Origin: Ramlibacter humi
GTDB lineage: Bacteria > Pseudomonadota > Gammaproteobacteria > Burkholderiales > Burkholderiaceae_C
Direction: 5' to 3'
NCBI RefSeq assembly: GCF_004681975.1
Contig: NZ_SMLK01000002.1
Span: forward strand, 673,132-737,131
Length of the DNA stretch: 64,000 nt
In this document: positions 31,586-44,467 of the stretch, piece by piece
Numbering within the stretch: the stretch's first letter is position 1
Layout: each line of letters begins with the position of its first letter
Position numbers and translations under genes: made by a program
The notes under the pieces: model-generated
Told to the model about the DNA's origin: nothing
The model's input: only the letters and a program-made list of their open reading frames with translations
The model's database searches: none

Positions 31586-32668
31586 ATGCCCCGCGTCTTC
31601 AATTTCAGCCCCGGTCCCGCCACCCTGCCCGAAGCCGTCCTGCGGCAGGCCGCCGACGAGATGATGGATTGGCACGGCAGCGGCATGTCGGTGATGGAGA
31701 TGAGCCACCGCGGCAAGGAGTTCATCGCCATCCACGCCGAAGCGGAAGCCACGCTGCGCGAGCTGATGGGCATCCCGTCCGGCTACAAGGTGCTGTTCAT
31801 GCAGGGCGGCGCCATCGGCGAGAACGCCATCGTCCCGATGAACCTGATCGGCACCAACGGCAAGGCCGATTACGTGGTCACGGGCGACTGGTCGAAGAAG
31901 TCCGCGAAGGAAGCGAAGACGTACGGAACCGTGAACATCGCCGCGAACGGCGAGCCTTCGAAATTCACCGCCATCCCCAAGCAATCGGAATGGAAGCTGG
32001 ATCCCGCCGCTTCGTACGTGCACATCTGCTCCAACGAAACCATCGGCGGCGTGGAATTCCACTGGACGCCCGACACCGGCAGCGTGCCCCTGGTGGCCGA
32101 CATGTCGTCCAACATCCTGTCGCGCCCCATCGACGTCGGCAAGTACGGCCTGATCTACGCCGGCGCGCAGAAGAACATGGGCCCTTCGGGCGTCACCGTG
32201 GTGATCGTGCGCGACGACTTGCTCGGCCACGCGCTGCCGGTCACGCCTTCGGCGTTCAACTACCAGACGCAGGCCGAAGCCGACTCCATGTACAACACGC
32301 CGCCGACGTACTCGATCTACATCGCCGGTCTCGTCTACAAGCATGTGAAGGCCAACGGCGGCCTCGCGGCGATGGAGGAGCACAACCAGGCCAAGGCCAG
32401 GGTGCTGTACGACTACCTGGACGCCAGCAGCTTCTACAGCAACCCGGTCGCGAAGGAAGACCGCTCGCTGATGAACGTGCCGTTCAAGCTGAAGGACGAT
32501 TCGCTCGACGAGGCCTTCCTGAAGGGCGCGCAGGCGAAGGGGATGATCCAGCTGAAAGGCCACCGCTCGGTCGGTGGGATGCGAGCTTCCATCTACAACG
32601 CGATGTCGATGGAGGGGGTCAAAGCCCTCGTGGCCTACATGCAGGAATTCGAGAAACAACATGCCTAG
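31586..32668 (+). CDS. serC: 3-phosphoserine/phosphohydroxythreonine aminotransferase
   Basis: SerC transfers an amino group from glutamate to 3-phosphohydroxypyruvate in serine synthesis and also serves pyridoxal phosphate synthesis. The 360-residue PLP enzyme starts [19 protein letters not shown]. The PLP lysine is in [21 protein letters not shown] and [17 protein letters not shown] form substrate sites. The end overlaps the next gene by 8 bases. Confidence 0.97.
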   Translation: MPRVFNFSPGPATLPEAVLRQAADEMMDWHGSGMSVMEMSHRGKEFIAIHAEAEATLRELMGIPSGYKVLFMQGGAIGENAIVPMNLIGTNGKADYVVTGDWSKKSAKEAKTYGTVNIAANGEPSKFTAIPKQSEWKLDPAASYVHICSNETIGGVEFHWTPDTGSVPLVADMSSNILSRPIDVGKYGLIYAGAQKNMGPSGVTVVIVRDDLLGHALPVTPSAFNYQTQAEADSMYNTPPTYSIYIAGLVYKHVKANGGLAAMEEHNQAKARVLYDYLDASSFYSNPVAKEDRSLMNVPFKLKDDSLDEAFLKGAQAKGMIQLKGHRSVGGMRASIYNAMSMEGVKALVAYMQEFEKQHA

Positions 32669-33842
32669 CAAGCAATTCCAGGTCCTGATCCTCAACCAGA
32701 TCTCGGACCTGGGATTGCAGCGGCTGCCTGCCGGCCGCTACGAAGTGGGCAAGTCGGTCGCATCGCCCGACGCCATCCTGGTGCGGTCCGCGGACATGCA
32801 CTCGATGCAGGTCCCCGCCAGCGTGCAGGCCATAGCCCGCGCGGGCGCGGGCACCAACAACATCCCCGTCAAGGCCATGAGCGCGCGCGGCGTGCCGGTG
32901 TTCAACGCGCCCGGCGCCAACGCCAACGCGGTGAAGGAGCTGGTGCTGGCCGGCATGCTGATGGCCGCGCGCAACCTGCCCGCCGCGCAGCGGTTCGTCG
33001 ACGGGCTGGACCCGGCGGCGCACGACCTGGACGAACACGTCGAGAGCGGCAAGAAGCAGTTCGCCGGCTTCGAGCTGGCGGGCCAGACGCTGGGCGTCAT
33101 CGGCCTGGGCAAGGTGGGCTGCCTGGTGGCGCACGCGGCCATCCAGCTGGGCATGAACGTGCTGGGCTTCGACCCCGAGATCACCATCGACGCCGCGTGG
33201 AGCCTGCCCTCGCAGGTGAAGCGCGCGGGCAGCGTGTCCGAGGTGCTGAAGCGTTCGCAGCTGGTCACGCTGCACGTGCCGCTGCTCGATGCCACGCGCC
33301 ACCTGGTGAACGCCGACAACCTGCCGACGATGAAGCCGGGCGCGGTGCTGCTGAACTTTTCGCGCGAAGGCGTGGTGGACGATGCGGCGGTGCTGCGCGC
33401 GCTGGAAGCGGGTCCGCTGGCGCGCTACGTCTGCGATTTCCCGCACGGCCACATCCTTCGTCACCCCAAGGTGATCGCGCTGCCGCACCTGGGCGCTTCG
33501 ACGCGCGAGGCGGAAGACAACTGCGCCGTGATGGTGGCCGAGCAGCTGCGCGATTTCCTGGAGCACGGGCACATCGCCAACGCGGTGAACTTCCCCAGCG
33601 TGGCGATGGCGCGCGAGTCGGCTTTCCGCGTGGCGATCGCCAACGCCAACGTGCCGAACATGGTGGGCCAGATCTCCACCACCATGGCGCAGGCCGGCCT
33701 CAACATCCACAACATGGTCAACAAGTCTCGCGGCGAGATGGCCTACACGCTCGTGGATGTGGACAGCGCTGTCGGGGAATCCGTGCTTGCCGCCCTTCGC
33801 GACATCGAAGGCGTGCTGGCGGTTCGGTACCTGCCGGTTTGA
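32661..33842 (+). CDS. serA: D-3-phosphoglycerate dehydrogenase (short form with ACT domain)
   Basis: The 393-residue protein starts [15 protein letters not shown], 8 bases inside serC. Its NAD site is [13 protein letters not shown]. The catalytic arginine lies in [13 protein letters not shown] and the histidine in [16 protein letters not shown]-terminal ACT domain runs from about residue 320 ([20 protein letters not shown]) and would sense serine. Overlap with serC makes a two-gene serine operon supplying 3-phosphohydroxypyruvate to SerC. It is shorter than the E. coli enzyme. Confidence 0.93.
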   Translation: MPSKQFQVLILNQISDLGLQRLPAGRYEVGKSVASPDAILVRSADMHSMQVPASVQAIARAGAGTNNIPVKAMSARGVPVFNAPGANANAVKELVLAGMLMAARNLPAAQRFVDGLDPAAHDLDEHVESGKKQFAGFELAGQTLGVIGLGKVGCLVAHAAIQLGMNVLGFDPEITIDAAWSLPSQVKRAGSVSEVLKRSQLVTLHVPLLDATRHLVNADNLPTMKPGAVLLNFSREGVVDDAAVLRALEAGPLARYVCDFPHGHILRHPKVIALPHLGASTREAEDNCAVMVAEQLRDFLEHGHIANAVNFPSVAMARESAFRVAIANANVPNMVGQISTTMAQAGLNIHNMVNKSRGEMAYTLVDVDSAVGESVLAALRDIEGVLAVRYLPV

Positions 33843-33850
33843 ATTGAGCC

Positions 33851-33907
33851 GTCGTGGCCGGGCCAGGGGGTGGCAGAAAACCCTCCCCACCCTGACCCGG
33901 TGACGAC
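33851..33907. repeat. Hairpin after serA, related to the repeats before serC
   Basis: The left arm (33851-33873, starting GTCGTGGCCGGG) pairs imperfectly with the right arm (33887-33907, ending CCCGGTGACGAC). The loop GGCAGAAAACCCTCCCC is close to GGCAGAAGACCCTCCCT at 31486-31502. It begins 8 bases after the serA stop and could act as a terminator or mRNA-stabilising hairpin, but no T-run follows. Confidence 0.6.
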
Positions 33908-34065
33908 GATCGCGGCGCAGGCAAGGGCAGACAAGAACATCCCTGTCCAGTCACAGGCAACACACATTGCCGTCGCATGCCCGTCACGATCGGCGGCACA
34001 ATGTTTGCCCGGTGCAGCACGGCTGCACACGCGTCCAGAAGAACTCATCCTGAGAGGACTGTCCC

Positions 34066-36933
<2,868 letters not shown>

Positions 36934-36996
36934 ACTCTCGGCGCAGCCGTCCTGACGAAACGCCGCGGTGCCGCGCACGCGGCACAATCCGGCGCG

Positions 36997-38169
36997 ATGG
37001 CACAAGACCTCCTCGTCGCCGGCGGCGGCATCGCGGGCCTGGCGGCCGCGATCGGCGCACGGCGCGCAGGCTGGGAAGCGCGCCTGTTCGAACAGGCGAC
37101 GGCGTTTTCGGAAGCCGGCGCGGGCCTGCAACTGGGCCCGAACGCCACGCGCGTGCTGCGCGAATGGGGCGTGCTGCAGCGCCCGGAACTGCGGCCGTTC
37201 CAGCCCGCGCGGCTGTCCGTGCGCGATGCGGTCGATGGCCGTGAGATCGGCACGCTGCGGCTCGGAGAGACCGCCGCCTCACGCTACGGCGCGCCTTACT
37301 TCACCGTGCACCGTGCCGACCTGCAAGCCGCGCTGCTGGCGCAAGCGGCGGAGGACGGCGTCTTCCTGCACGAGGGCACGCGCGTCGAGTCGCTCGAGGT
37401 GCGCGGCGACATGGCGCGCGCGCGGCTGCAAGAAGGCGGCTGGGTCGAAGCCGACGCGGCGGCCGTCGCCGACGGCGTGTGGAGCCGCCTGCGCGCGCAG
37501 CTGCTCGATGGGTCGCCCGCGCCGGCGACCGGCCACGTCGCCTATCGGGCGTTGCTGCAGAGCGATGCATTGCCCGTGACCATGCAAGGCGACCACGTCG
37601 AAGCCTGGCTGGGCCCGCGCATGCACCTGGTGCGCTACCCGGTGCGGGGTGGCGAGGCGATGAACATCGTCGGCTTCATCGAAGGGCGTGCGGGTGAAGA
37701 CTGGGACCAGGCTGCATCTGTCGCGGCGTTGCGCGAAGCGGCGAAAGGCCTGTGCGCGCCGCTGCGCACCATCGTCGAAGCGGTGCCGGAGTGGCGGCTG
37801 TGGCCGGTGCACGATCGCGCGCCGGTGGCGGGCGACCACGAGATGGCCGAAGGCCGCGCGGCGCTGCTGGGCGATGCGGCGCATCCCATGCGCCCATACC
37901 TGGCGCAAGGCGCGGGCATGGCGCTGGAAGATGCGGCCGCACTTGAGAGGGTGCTGCGCACCTGCGATGGACGCGTCATCGACGTGCCCACGGCCCTGCG
38001 CCGCTACGCGCTCGACCGCTGGCAGCGCTGCGCGCGGGTGCAGGCCAGGTCGCTTCGCAACGGCCGCATCTTCCACGCGGACGGCGCGCTGCGCGTGGCG
38101 CGCAACCTGGCGATGAAGACGGTGGGGGAGCCGCTGCTCGACCTGCCGTGGTTGTACGGCGGCCCTTAA
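36997..38169 (+). CDS. FAD-dependent class A (salicylate hydroxylase-like) monooxygenase
   Basis: The 390-residue flavoprotein starts [20 protein letters not shown] with the FAD-binding GxGxxG. It has the second FAD motif [24 protein letters not shown]. Class A monooxygenases hydroxylate aromatic rings using NAD(P)H and oxygen. It converges on kynA with a 4-base overlap. Together with the kynurenine operon this suggests an aromatic substrate, but the histidine-rich motifs of kynurenine 3-monooxygenase are not obvious and the substrate is unassigned. Confidence 0.88.
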   Translation: MAQDLLVAGGGIAGLAAAIGARRAGWEARLFEQATAFSEAGAGLQLGPNATRVLREWGVLQRPELRPFQPARLSVRDAVDGREIGTLRLGETAASRYGAPYFTVHRADLQAALLAQAAEDGVFLHEGTRVESLEVRGDMARARLQEGGWVEADAAAVADGVWSRLRAQLLDGSPAPATGHVAYRALLQSDALPVTMQGDHVEAWLGPRMHLVRYPVRGGEAMNIVGFIEGRAGEDWDQAASVAALREAAKGLCAPLRTIVEAVPEWRLWPVHDRAPVAGDHEMAEGRAALLGDAAHPMRPYLAQGAGMALEDAAALERVLRTCDGRVIDVPTALRRYALDRWQRCARVQARSLRNGRIFHADGALRVARNLAMKTVGEPLLDLPWLYGGP

Positions 38170-39014
38170 AGGTCGGTGCGCAGGCGCCAGATCTCGGGGA
38201 AGAGAACGACGTCCAGCATCTTGCGCAGGTAAGAGACGCCGCCCGTGCCGCCGGTGCCGCGCTTGAACCCAATCACGCGTTCGACCGTGGTGACGTGGCG
38301 GAAGCGCCAGAGCCGGAAAGCATCTTCCAGGTCGGTGAGCTCCTCGCCCAGCTGGTACAGGTCCCAGTAGTGCTCGGGGTCGCGGTAGACCCGCAGCCAG
38401 GCCTGTTCAACCTCGGTGCTCTCGCGGTAAGGCTGGGTCCAGTCGCGGTCCGTGTGCGAGTCCGGCACCGCCAGGCCGCGGCGGGCCAGCAGGCGCAGCG
38501 ACTCGTCGTACAGCGAAGGCGCTTCGTAGGCGGCCGTCACCTGTGCGAGAAGGTCGGGCCGATGCACGTGCGGCTTGAGCATCGCCGCGTTCTTGTTGCC
38601 CAGCGCGAACTCGATGCAACGATACTGCGCGCTCTGGAAGCCGCTGGACTTCGCGAGGTAGGGGCGGATGGCGCTGTACTCCGGCGGCGTCATCGTCGCC
38701 AGCACGTCCCAGGCGTGCACCAGCTGTTCCATGATGCGCGAGACGCGCGCCAGCATCTTGAACGCGCTGCCCAGCTGATCCCGCGCCACGCAATCGATGG
38801 CCGCGTGCAGCTCGTGCAGCATCAGCTTCATCCACAGCTCGCTGGTCTGGTGCTGGATGATGAACAGCATCTCGTTGTGGTCGGGCGACAGCGGCTTCTG
38901 CGCGCCGAGGATGCGGTCCAGCTGCAGGTAGTCGCCATAGCTCATCTCGCGGCTGAAATCCAGCCGCGCGCCTTCCTCGCGCACGATGTCTTCGGGGCGG
39001 ATCGTCTCGTTCAT
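38166..39014 (-). CDS. kynA: Tryptophan 2,3-dioxygenase
   Basis: KynA opens the indole ring of tryptophan to N-formylkynurenine using a heme. The 282-residue protein starts [18 protein letters not shown]. It has [20 protein letters not shown], with a substrate-binding histidine, and the heme-ligand region [20 protein letters not shown]. It is the last gene of kynB-kynU-kynA and overlaps kynU by ATGA. Tryptophan degradation therefore sits in the same window as its synthesis. Confidence 0.97.
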   Translation of the reverse strand: MNETIRPEDIVREEGARLDFSREMSYGDYLQLDRILGAQKPLSPDHNEMLFIIQHQTSELWMKLMLHELHAAIDCVARDQLGSAFKMLARVSRIMEQLVHAWDVLATMTPPEYSAIRPYLAKSSGFQSAQYRCIEFALGNKNAAMLKPHVHRPDLLAQVTAAYEAPSLYDESLRLLARRGLAVPDSHTDRDWTQPYRESTEVEQAWLRVYRDPEHYWDLYQLGEELTDLEDAFRLWRFRHVTTVERVIGFKRGTGGTGGVSYLRKMLDVVLFPEIWRLRTDL

Positions 39015-40270
39015 GTCACGGCGTGCTGGCGGTTGAACTCGGGCCGGCGCCATTCGCCGTCCTGCAGCACTTCGCGCAGATGCTCGGCCGCGTTCCACAC
39101 GTCCTCGAAGCGCAGGTACAGCGGCGTGAAGCCGAAGCGCAGGATGTCCGGCGCGCGGAAGTCGCCGATCACGCCGCGCGCGATCAGCGCCTGCACGATG
39201 GCATACGCACCTTCCGTGCGCGACAGGCAGACTTGCGAGCCGCGGCGCGCGTGATCGCGCGGCGTCACCAGCGACAGGCCATGGCCCGCGCAACGCTCTT
39301 CGGCCAGCGCGATGAACAGGTCGGTGAGCGCCAGCGACTTGCGCCGAAGCGCCGCCATGCCGCCGGCTGCGCGCGACGTGTCGATGGCGTCCAGGCCGCA
39401 GTCCAGCGCGGTGAGGCTCAGCACCGGCTGCGTGCCGCACAGGTAGCGCACGATGCCCGGCGCGGGCCGGTACTCCGGCGTGAACTCGAAAGGCGCGGCA
39501 TGGCCCCACCAGCCTGCCAGCGGCTGGCGGAAGCGGTCGGCGTGGCGCGAGTTCACCCACGCGAAGGCCGGCGCGCCCGGGCCGCCGTTCAGGTACTTGT
39601 AGCCGCAGCCCACGGCGAAGTCGGCCTGCGCGCCGCGCAGGTCCACGGGCACGGCGCCCACGCTGTGCGCGAGGTCCCACACCGCGAGAGCGCCGTGCCG
39701 ATGCGCCAGCGCCGTGAGCGCGGCCATGTCGTGCATGGCACCGGTGCGGTAGTTCACGTGCGTGAGCATCAGCACGGCCGCTTCGCCTTTCGCGAGCTCG
39801 CCTTCGATCTGCTCCGGCTCCAGCAGCTTCAGCGTGAAGCCGCGGTCTTCGCACAGCGCCTGCGCGATGTACAGGTCGGTGGGGAAGTTGCTGCGCTCGC
39901 TGAGCACCACGCGCTTGCCCGGCGCGTCTTCCGCCTGGATGGACAGCGCGGCGCTGAGCACCTTGTACAGGTTGATCGACGTGGTGTCGGTGGCCACCAC
40001 CTCGCCTTCACCGGCGCCGATCCACGCGGCGATGCGGTCGCCCACGCGGCGCGGCAGCTCGAACCAGCCGGCGCTGTTCCACGAGCGGATCAGGCCTTCG
40101 CCCCACTCCGATTCGATGGCCTTGGCCACGCGCGCGGCCGTGGCTCTGGGCAGCGGGCCCAGCGAATTGCCGTCGAGGTAGGTCACGCCTTCGGGCAGCG
40201 TGAAAAGATCGCGCAGTTGGCGCAGCGGGTCGTCCGCGTCCATCGCGCGGCAATCGTTCAGGGTCGTCAT
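39011..40270 (-). CDS. kynU: Kynureninase
   Basis: KynU is a PLP enzyme cleaving kynurenine to anthranilate and alanine. The 419-residue protein has [12 protein letters not shown] near the start and [14 protein letters not shown]. The PLP lysine is in [16 protein letters not shown]. It overlaps kynB (ATGA) and kynA (ATGA), so the three enzymes of the aerobic tryptophan-to-anthranilate route are tightly coupled. Confidence 0.97.
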   Translation of the reverse strand: MTTLNDCRAMDADDPLRQLRDLFTLPEGVTYLDGNSLGPLPRATAARVAKAIESEWGEGLIRSWNSAGWFELPRRVGDRIAAWIGAGEGEVVATDTTSINLYKVLSAALSIQAEDAPGKRVVLSERSNFPTDLYIAQALCEDRGFTLKLLEPEQIEGELAKGEAAVLMLTHVNYRTGAMHDMAALTALAHRHGALAVWDLAHSVGAVPVDLRGAQADFAVGCGYKYLNGGPGAPAFAWVNSRHADRFRQPLAGWWGHAAPFEFTPEYRPAPGIVRYLCGTQPVLSLTALDCGLDAIDTSRAAGGMAALRRKSLALTDLFIALAEERCAGHGLSLVTPRDHARRGSQVCLSRTEGAYAIVQALIARGVIGDFRAPDILRFGFTPLYLRFEDVWNAAEHLREVLQDGEWRRPEFNRQHAVT

Positions 40271-40893
40271 AAGGTCCGCAGCACGGCGCGCACGGGCGAC
40301 GCGTCGGCTGTCATCAGCTTCAGGGGCAGGGCGATCAACTCGTAGTCGCCTTCGGGGACTTCGTCCAGCACCAGGTTTTCCAGCACGCGCAGGCCGCGCC
40401 TGCGAATCACCTGGTGGCTGTCCAGCGTCTTGCTGTCGGCCGGGTCGATGCTGGCGGTGTCGATGCCGACCAGCTTCACGCCCAGCGAGGCCAGGCGCTC
40501 GATGGTGTCGGGCGCGAAGGCCGCGAGTTCACCGTCCCAGCGGTCCACCGGCGCGCGCTGGTAGGTGCGCACGAGCACGCGCGGCGGCAAGTCGTTCGCC
40601 GCATGCTCCACGTGTTCCCACCGCACCAGCGGATGCACGCCGATGGCGTGGATGACGCGGCACGCGCCGAGGTAGGGATCGAGGTCCAGCGCGCCGGCGG
40701 GCGGGCCTTCGGGGTCGTAGTGCAGCGGCGCATCCGCGTGCGCGCCCACGTGCGGCGAGAGCGTCAGGCTGCTGACGTTGACCGGGCAGCCGGGCGCGAT
40801 GGCCGCTGCCCATTGCTGCGAGTAAGGCGTGTCGCCGGGGAACACCGGCGAGCCTTCGCGCACGGGCGGCGAGATGTCCCAGAGCTGTCGCAT
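40267..40893 (-). CDS. kynB: Kynurenine formamidase (arylformamidase)
   Basis: KynB hydrolyses N-formylkynurenine to kynurenine. The 208-residue cyclase-family protein starts [24 protein letters not shown]. The metal motif is [12 protein letters not shown], and [19 protein letters not shown] carries further conserved residues. ATG 40893 is the natural family start. It is the first gene of the kyn operon; no AsnC/Lrp-type kynR regulator, often found beside such operons, is adjacent. Confidence 0.96.
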   Translation of the reverse strand: MRQLWDISPPVREGSPVFPGDTPYSQQWAAAIAPGCPVNVSSLTLSPHVGAHADAPLHYDPEGPPAGALDLDPYLGACRVIHAIGVHPLVRWEHVEHAANDLPPRVLVRTYQRAPVDRWDGELAAFAPDTIERLASLGVKLVGIDTASIDPADSKTLDSHQVIRRRGLRVLENLVLDEVPEGDYELIALPLKLMTADASPVRAVLRTL

Positions 40894-40981
40894 GCGGCGG
40901 AGTGTGTGCCGCGTGGAAATCGCGTGGTGTCGGTTAATGCCAACACGACGGCAAAAAAACCGGAGCCGCTCGTCGTGCGTT

Positions 40982-41305
40982 TCAGGCCGGCGGCTGCAGA
41001 GGCGGCAGCCCGTGACGCGCACGCGCGCGATCGCAGCCCTGGCTGCCGGGTTCCAGTTCGCGGCAGGGGTTGGGCCGCCACTCGTAGATGCCGCAGCCGG
41101 CGCGCTCGCCGATCTTCCCGGTGAGCGCCGCGCAGCGCACCGGCATGTGGTCGGTGCCGCGCATGCGCCACGTGTTGCCGGTCACTTCGACGGCCAGGCC
41201 CACGGGCACGGTGCCGCCGTTCTCGTCGAGTTCATCCGCCGCGAAGTCGACGCGGAACGCGGCGCAGCAGGCGCCACATGCAAGGCAAGGATGGAGATCG
41301 GACAT
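40982..41305 (-). CDS. YkgJ-family cysteine cluster protein
   Basis: The 107-residue protein begins [20 protein letters not shown] with C-x2-C-x2-CC, followed by [27 protein letters not shown]. YkgJ-family proteins probably bind zinc or an iron-sulfur cluster; their function is not settled. It lies 88 bases upstream of kynB on the same strand. Its start faces the gene at 41385 across a region holding a LexA-box-like palindrome, so it may share that control. Confidence 0.85.
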   Translation of the reverse strand: MSDLHPCLACGACCAAFRVDFAADELDENGGTVPVGLAVEVTGNTWRMRGTDHMPVRCAALTGKIGERAGCGIYEWRPNPCRELEPGSQGCDRARARHGLPPLQPPA

Positions 41306-41342
41306 GCTGTCAACGGCGCGCGGCGCCGGGGCGTTGCGGCGG

Positions 41343-41362
41343 TACTGTATGTGGATACAGTG
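41343..41362. promoter_or_regulatory. LexA (SOS) box-like palindrome
   Basis: TACTGTATGTGGATACAGTG contains CTGT-N8-ACAG (41345-41360) with near-perfect dyad symmetry. That is the consensus architecture of the proteobacterial LexA box. A possible promoter TTGCGG (41334-41339), 16 bases, TACAGT (41356-41361) would be covered by it. It lies 22 bases before the start of the gene at 41385 and 37 bases from the divergent YkgJ-family start. Confidence 0.65.
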
Positions 41363-41384
41363 AGTTCACGAAGGGAGAGAAACC

Positions 41385-41774
41385 ATGGAACTGCAAACCG
41401 CGCGCGAGATTATCGACACCCTCGCGCAAGGCATCCACCCGGTCACGGGCGAAGTGATGCCGGAAGAAAGCCCGTACAACGCGCCGCCGGTCATCCGCGC
41501 GCTGTTCGCGGTGTCGCAGGCGCTGCAGGGCGCCGCGGGGGCCGTCGCGCCGGCCCGCGCGAAGCGCGCCCGCGCCGAGCTTCCGCCCAACACGGGCAAG
41601 CCGTGGTCGGCGGAAGACGACGAACAGCTGCGGCTGGGCTTCTCCGCCGGCACGCCGACGAAAGACCTGGCCGCGGCCCTGGGCCGCACGCGCTGGGCGA
41701 TCGAGTCGCGGCTGGTGAAGCTGGGGCTGATGACGCTGGGCACTGCGCCGGCGGCGCAATCCGCGGCGCATTGA
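41385..41774 (+). CDS. Small putative DNA-binding protein, likely under SOS control
   Basis: The 129-residue protein starts at ATG 41385 after GAAGGGAGA. Residues 1-45 (QTAREIIDTLAQGIHPVTGEVMPEESPYN region) form a conserved-looking N-terminal block. After an Ala-rich linker comes GKPWSAEDDEQLRLGFSAGT and LAAALGRTRWAIESRLVKLG, which looks like a SANT/Myb-like or helix-turn-helix domain. Its function is not recognised. A LexA-box-like palindrome immediately upstream suggests induction by DNA damage. It converges on argF. Confidence 0.8.
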   Translation: MELQTAREIIDTLAQGIHPVTGEVMPEESPYNAPPVIRALFAVSQALQGAAGAVAPARAKRARAELPPNTGKPWSAEDDEQLRLGFSAGTPTKDLAAALGRTRWAIESRLVKLGLMTLGTAPAAQSAAH

Positions 41775-41798
41775 AGCTTGCGAGGGGAGGCGGGCGCG

Positions 41799-42722
41799 TC
41801 AGCCCTTGACGCGCCCGAGCAGCAGGTACTCCATGAGCGCCTTCTGCACGTGCATGCGGTTCTCGGCCTCGTCCCACACCACCGACTGCGGGCCGTCGAT
41901 GACTTCGGCCTGCACTTCCTCGCCGCGGTGCGCGGGCAGGCAGTGCATGAACAGCGCGTCGGGCTTGGCCACGCGCATCATGTCCTCGTCCACGCACCAC
42001 TCGGCGAAAGCCTTGCGGCGCTCCTCGTTCTCGGCCTCGAAGCCCATGCTGGTCCACACGTCGGTGGTCACCAGGTCGGCGCCACGGCACGCGTCCATGG
42101 GGTCGCGGAAAACGCGGTAGCTGTCGGCGCTGCGCACGCCGGCCACGTCCTGGTCGACCTCGTAACCGCTGGGCGTGGAGACGTGCACCTTGAATCCCAG
42201 CAGGTCGGCCGCCTGCAGCCAGGTGTTGGCCATGTTGTTGCCGTCGCCCACCCAGGCCACGGTCTTGCCCTGGATGGAACCGCGGTGCTCGATGTACGTG
42301 AAGATGTCCGCCAGGATCTGGCAGGGGTGGAACTCGTTGGTCAGGCCGTTGATCACCGGCACGCGCGAATGCGCGGCGAAGCTTTCGATCTTGTCCTGGC
42401 CGAAGGTGCGGATCATCACCAGGTCCACCATGCGGCTGATGACGCGCGCGCTGTCCTCGATGGGCTCGGCGCGGCCCAGCTGGCTGTCGCCGGTGGTCAG
42501 GTGCACCACGCTGCCGCCCAGCTGGTACATGCCGGCCTCGAAGCTCACGCGCGTGCGCGTGGAAGCCTTCTCGAAGATCATCGCCAGCGTGCGGTCGGCC
42601 AGCGGGTGGTACTTCTCGTACGCCTTGAACTTGCGCTTGATCACCGCCGCGCGCTCGAACAGCCAGGCGTAGTCGTCCGCGGTGAGGTCGGTGAACTGCA
42701 GGTAATGCTGGATCTGCGTCAT
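41799..42722 (-). CDS. argF: Ornithine carbamoyltransferase
   Basis: ArgF joins carbamoyl phosphate to ornithine to give citrulline. The 307-residue protein has the carbamoyl-phosphate loop EKASTRTRVSFEAGM, the ornithine loop FMHCLPAHRGEEV and NEFHPCQILADIFT. It follows argD by 4 bases on the minus strand, so argD-argF are co-transcribed for arginine synthesis. Confidence 0.98.
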   Translation of the reverse strand: MTQIQHYLQFTDLTADDYAWLFERAAVIKRKFKAYEKYHPLADRTLAMIFEKASTRTRVSFEAGMYQLGGSVVHLTTGDSQLGRAEPIEDSARVISRMVDLVMIRTFGQDKIESFAAHSRVPVINGLTNEFHPCQILADIFTYIEHRGSIQGKTVAWVGDGNNMANTWLQAADLLGFKVHVSTPSGYEVDQDVAGVRSADSYRVFRDPMDACRGADLVTTDVWTSMGFEAENEERRKAFAEWCVDEDMMRVAKPDALFMHCLPAHRGEEVQAEVIDGPQSVVWDEAENRMHVQKALMEYLLLGRVKG

Positions 42723-42726
42723 GGGC

Positions 42727-43920
42727 TCACTCGGCCAGGAAGGCCTTCACCAGCGGCGCGAGGATGCCCACGCATTCGTCGGCGTCCGCCTTCGTGTAGA
42801 TCAGCGGCGGCAAGAGGCGTACCACGCTGTCGGCGGTGACGCTGATCAGCAGGCCGGCTTCCGCGGCGCGGTTCACCAGCACGCCGCATGGGCGGTCCAG
42901 CTCCATGCCCAGCATCAGGCCCTGGCCGCGAATGTCCTTCACCTGCGGCAGGCCGCCCAGCTCGCGCGCCAGCGCGCCCTTCAGGTACGCGCCGACTTCC
43001 GCCGCGTTGTCCAGCAGGCGATCCTCTTCCATGATGCGGATGGTCTCCACGCCCGCGCGCATGGCCAGCGGGTTGCCGCCGAAGGTGGTGCCGTGGTTGC
43101 CCGGCTGGAAGATGTTGGCCGCCTTGGGGCCGGCGACGACGGCGCCGATGGGCACGCCCGAGCCCAGGCCCTTGGCCAGCGGCATCACGTCCGGCACGAT
43201 GCCCGCCCACTGATGCGCGAACCACTTGCCGGTGCGGCCCATGCCGCACTGCACCTCGTCGATCATCAGCAGCCAGCCGCGCTGGTCGCACAGCTCGCGC
43301 ACCTGCTGCAGGTACTCGATGCGCATCGGGTTGATGCCGCCTTCGCCCTGGATGGTCTCGAAGAACACGGCCACCACGTCCTTGTCGCCCTCGGTGGCGG
43401 CCTTCAGCGCGGCGATGTCGTTCATCGGCACGCGCACGAAGCCTTCCACCAGCGGGCCGAAGCCCTTCTGCACCTTCTCGTTGCCGGTGGCCGACAGCGT
43501 GGCGATGCTGCGGCCATGGAATGCCTTCTCGTACACCACGATCTTCGGGCGCTCGATGCCCTTGTCGTGGCCGTACTTGCGCGCCAGCTTGAGGGCCGCC
43601 TCGTTGGCTTCCAGGCCCGTGCAGCAGAAGAACACGTTGGTCATGCCGGACAGCTGCGTCAGCTTGGCCGCCAGCTTCTCCTGGTTGGGCACGTGGTAGT
43701 AGTTGCTGCTGTGGATCAGCTTGGCCACCTGGTCCTGGATGGCCGGCACGAACTTGGGGTGGTTGTGGCCCAGCGTGTTGACGGCGATGCCGGCCAGCGC
43801 GTCCAGGTATTCCTTGCCGTTGACGTCCCACACTCGCGCGCCCTGCCCATGCGACAGCGCGATCGGCACTCGGCCGTAAGTGTTCATCGTGTGGGGCGAA
43901 GCCGCCTCGATCCGGGCCAT
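42727..43920 (-). CDS. argD: Acetylornithine aminotransferase
   Basis: ArgD is the PLP enzyme converting N-acetylglutamate semialdehyde to N-acetylornithine and can serve in lysine synthesis. The 397-residue product includes DALAGIAVNTLGHNHP, the cofactor aspartate in LLMIDEVQCGMGRTG, and the PLP lysine in PLAKGLGSGVPIGAV. ATG 43920 is preferred because GGAGAG lies 5 bases upstream; a GTG at 43926 is in frame. Confidence 0.97.
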   Translation of the reverse strand: MARIEAASPHTMNTYGRVPIALSHGQGARVWDVNGKEYLDALAGIAVNTLGHNHPKFVPAIQDQVAKLIHSSNYYHVPNQEKLAAKLTQLSGMTNVFFCCTGLEANEAALKLARKYGHDKGIERPKIVVYEKAFHGRSIATLSATGNEKVQKGFGPLVEGFVRVPMNDIAALKAATEGDKDVVAVFFETIQGEGGINPMRIEYLQQVRELCDQRGWLLMIDEVQCGMGRTGKWFAHQWAGIVPDVMPLAKGLGSGVPIGAVVAGPKAANIFQPGNHGTTFGGNPLAMRAGVETIRIMEEDRLLDNAAEVGAYLKGALARELGGLPQVKDIRGQGLMLGMELDRPCGVLVNRAAEAGLLISVTADSVVRLLPPLIYTKADADECVGILAPLVKAFLAE

Positions 43921-44069
43921 CGGCACTCTCCAGAAATGAAAATCGGCTCAAGGAGTGAGCCGTTGAGGCCTGATTCTAGGCACATCGCCAGGGCGGCTTG
44001 CTTGACGATTGCGCATCACAGTCATGCGGTGCGAAGCTGGCGCGCCGCCCTGCCCCGATCCGTCGCAAC

Positions 44070-44081
44070 TCTTATATAAGA
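44070..44081. promoter_or_regulatory. Second copy of the TCTTATATAAGA palindrome
   Basis: This 12-mer is identical to the candidate GntR operator at 21743-21754. It stands between the divergent argD and DUF3579 genes, 67 bases before the latter, in the only AT-rich patch of the gap. The overlapping TATAAG could alternatively be just a -10 element. Confidence 0.45.
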
Positions 44082-44147
44082 TAAAATTCTTGTGCGTTGC
44101 AGCATGGGCGATCCCCGTCTGCGCACGCCCCTCCCGCCAGCACCCGA

Positions 44148-44447
44148 ATGGTCCCCAGCACCGCCAAAGTCGTCTTCATCCAGGGCATCACCCGGGATGG
44201 GCGCACCTTCAGGCCGAGCGACTGGGCCGAGCGGCTCGCGGGCGTCATGAGCTCCTTCCGCCCGGGCGGCGCCACGCCCGGCAGCCACCTCAGCTATTCG
44301 CCCTGGTGCGTGCCGCGCGTCATCGACGGCGTGAAGACCATCGTCGTGCACAGCGACCTGCGCGCGCACGACCCCATGGCCTGGGACTTCGTGATGAACT
44401 TCGCGCGCGACAACGACCTGCGCGTGGCGGAACAGCCGGCTGGCTGA
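44148..44447 (+). CDS. DUF3579 family protein
   Basis: The 99-residue protein starts MVPSTAKVVFIQGITRDGRT. It has the DUF3579 hallmarks FRPSDWAERLAGVMSSFRPGG and MAWDFVMNFARDNDLRV. The family is small, cytoplasmic and common beside argD/argF in betaproteobacteria; its function is unknown. ATG 44148 matches the family N-terminus, so the in-frame ATG at 44097 is not used. A possible GntR operator lies in its leader. Confidence 0.88.
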   Translation: MVPSTAKVVFIQGITRDGRTFRPSDWAERLAGVMSSFRPGGATPGSHLSYSPWCVPRVIDGVKTIVVHSDLRAHDPMAWDFVMNFARDNDLRVAEQPAG

Positions 44448-44467
44448 ACGGCCGCCCGCCCCAGCGC

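Noticed and set aside
36997-38169. Kynurenine 3-monooxygenase
   Set aside because: The gene adjoins the kyn operon, but the second FAD motif and tail look like salicylate hydroxylase-type enzymes and there is no C-terminal membrane segment. The operon also follows the anthranilate route.
44002-44090. Promoter pairing TTGACG (near 44002) with TATAAG (near 44075)
   Set aside because: The spacing of more than 60 bases is far too long for sigma-70.
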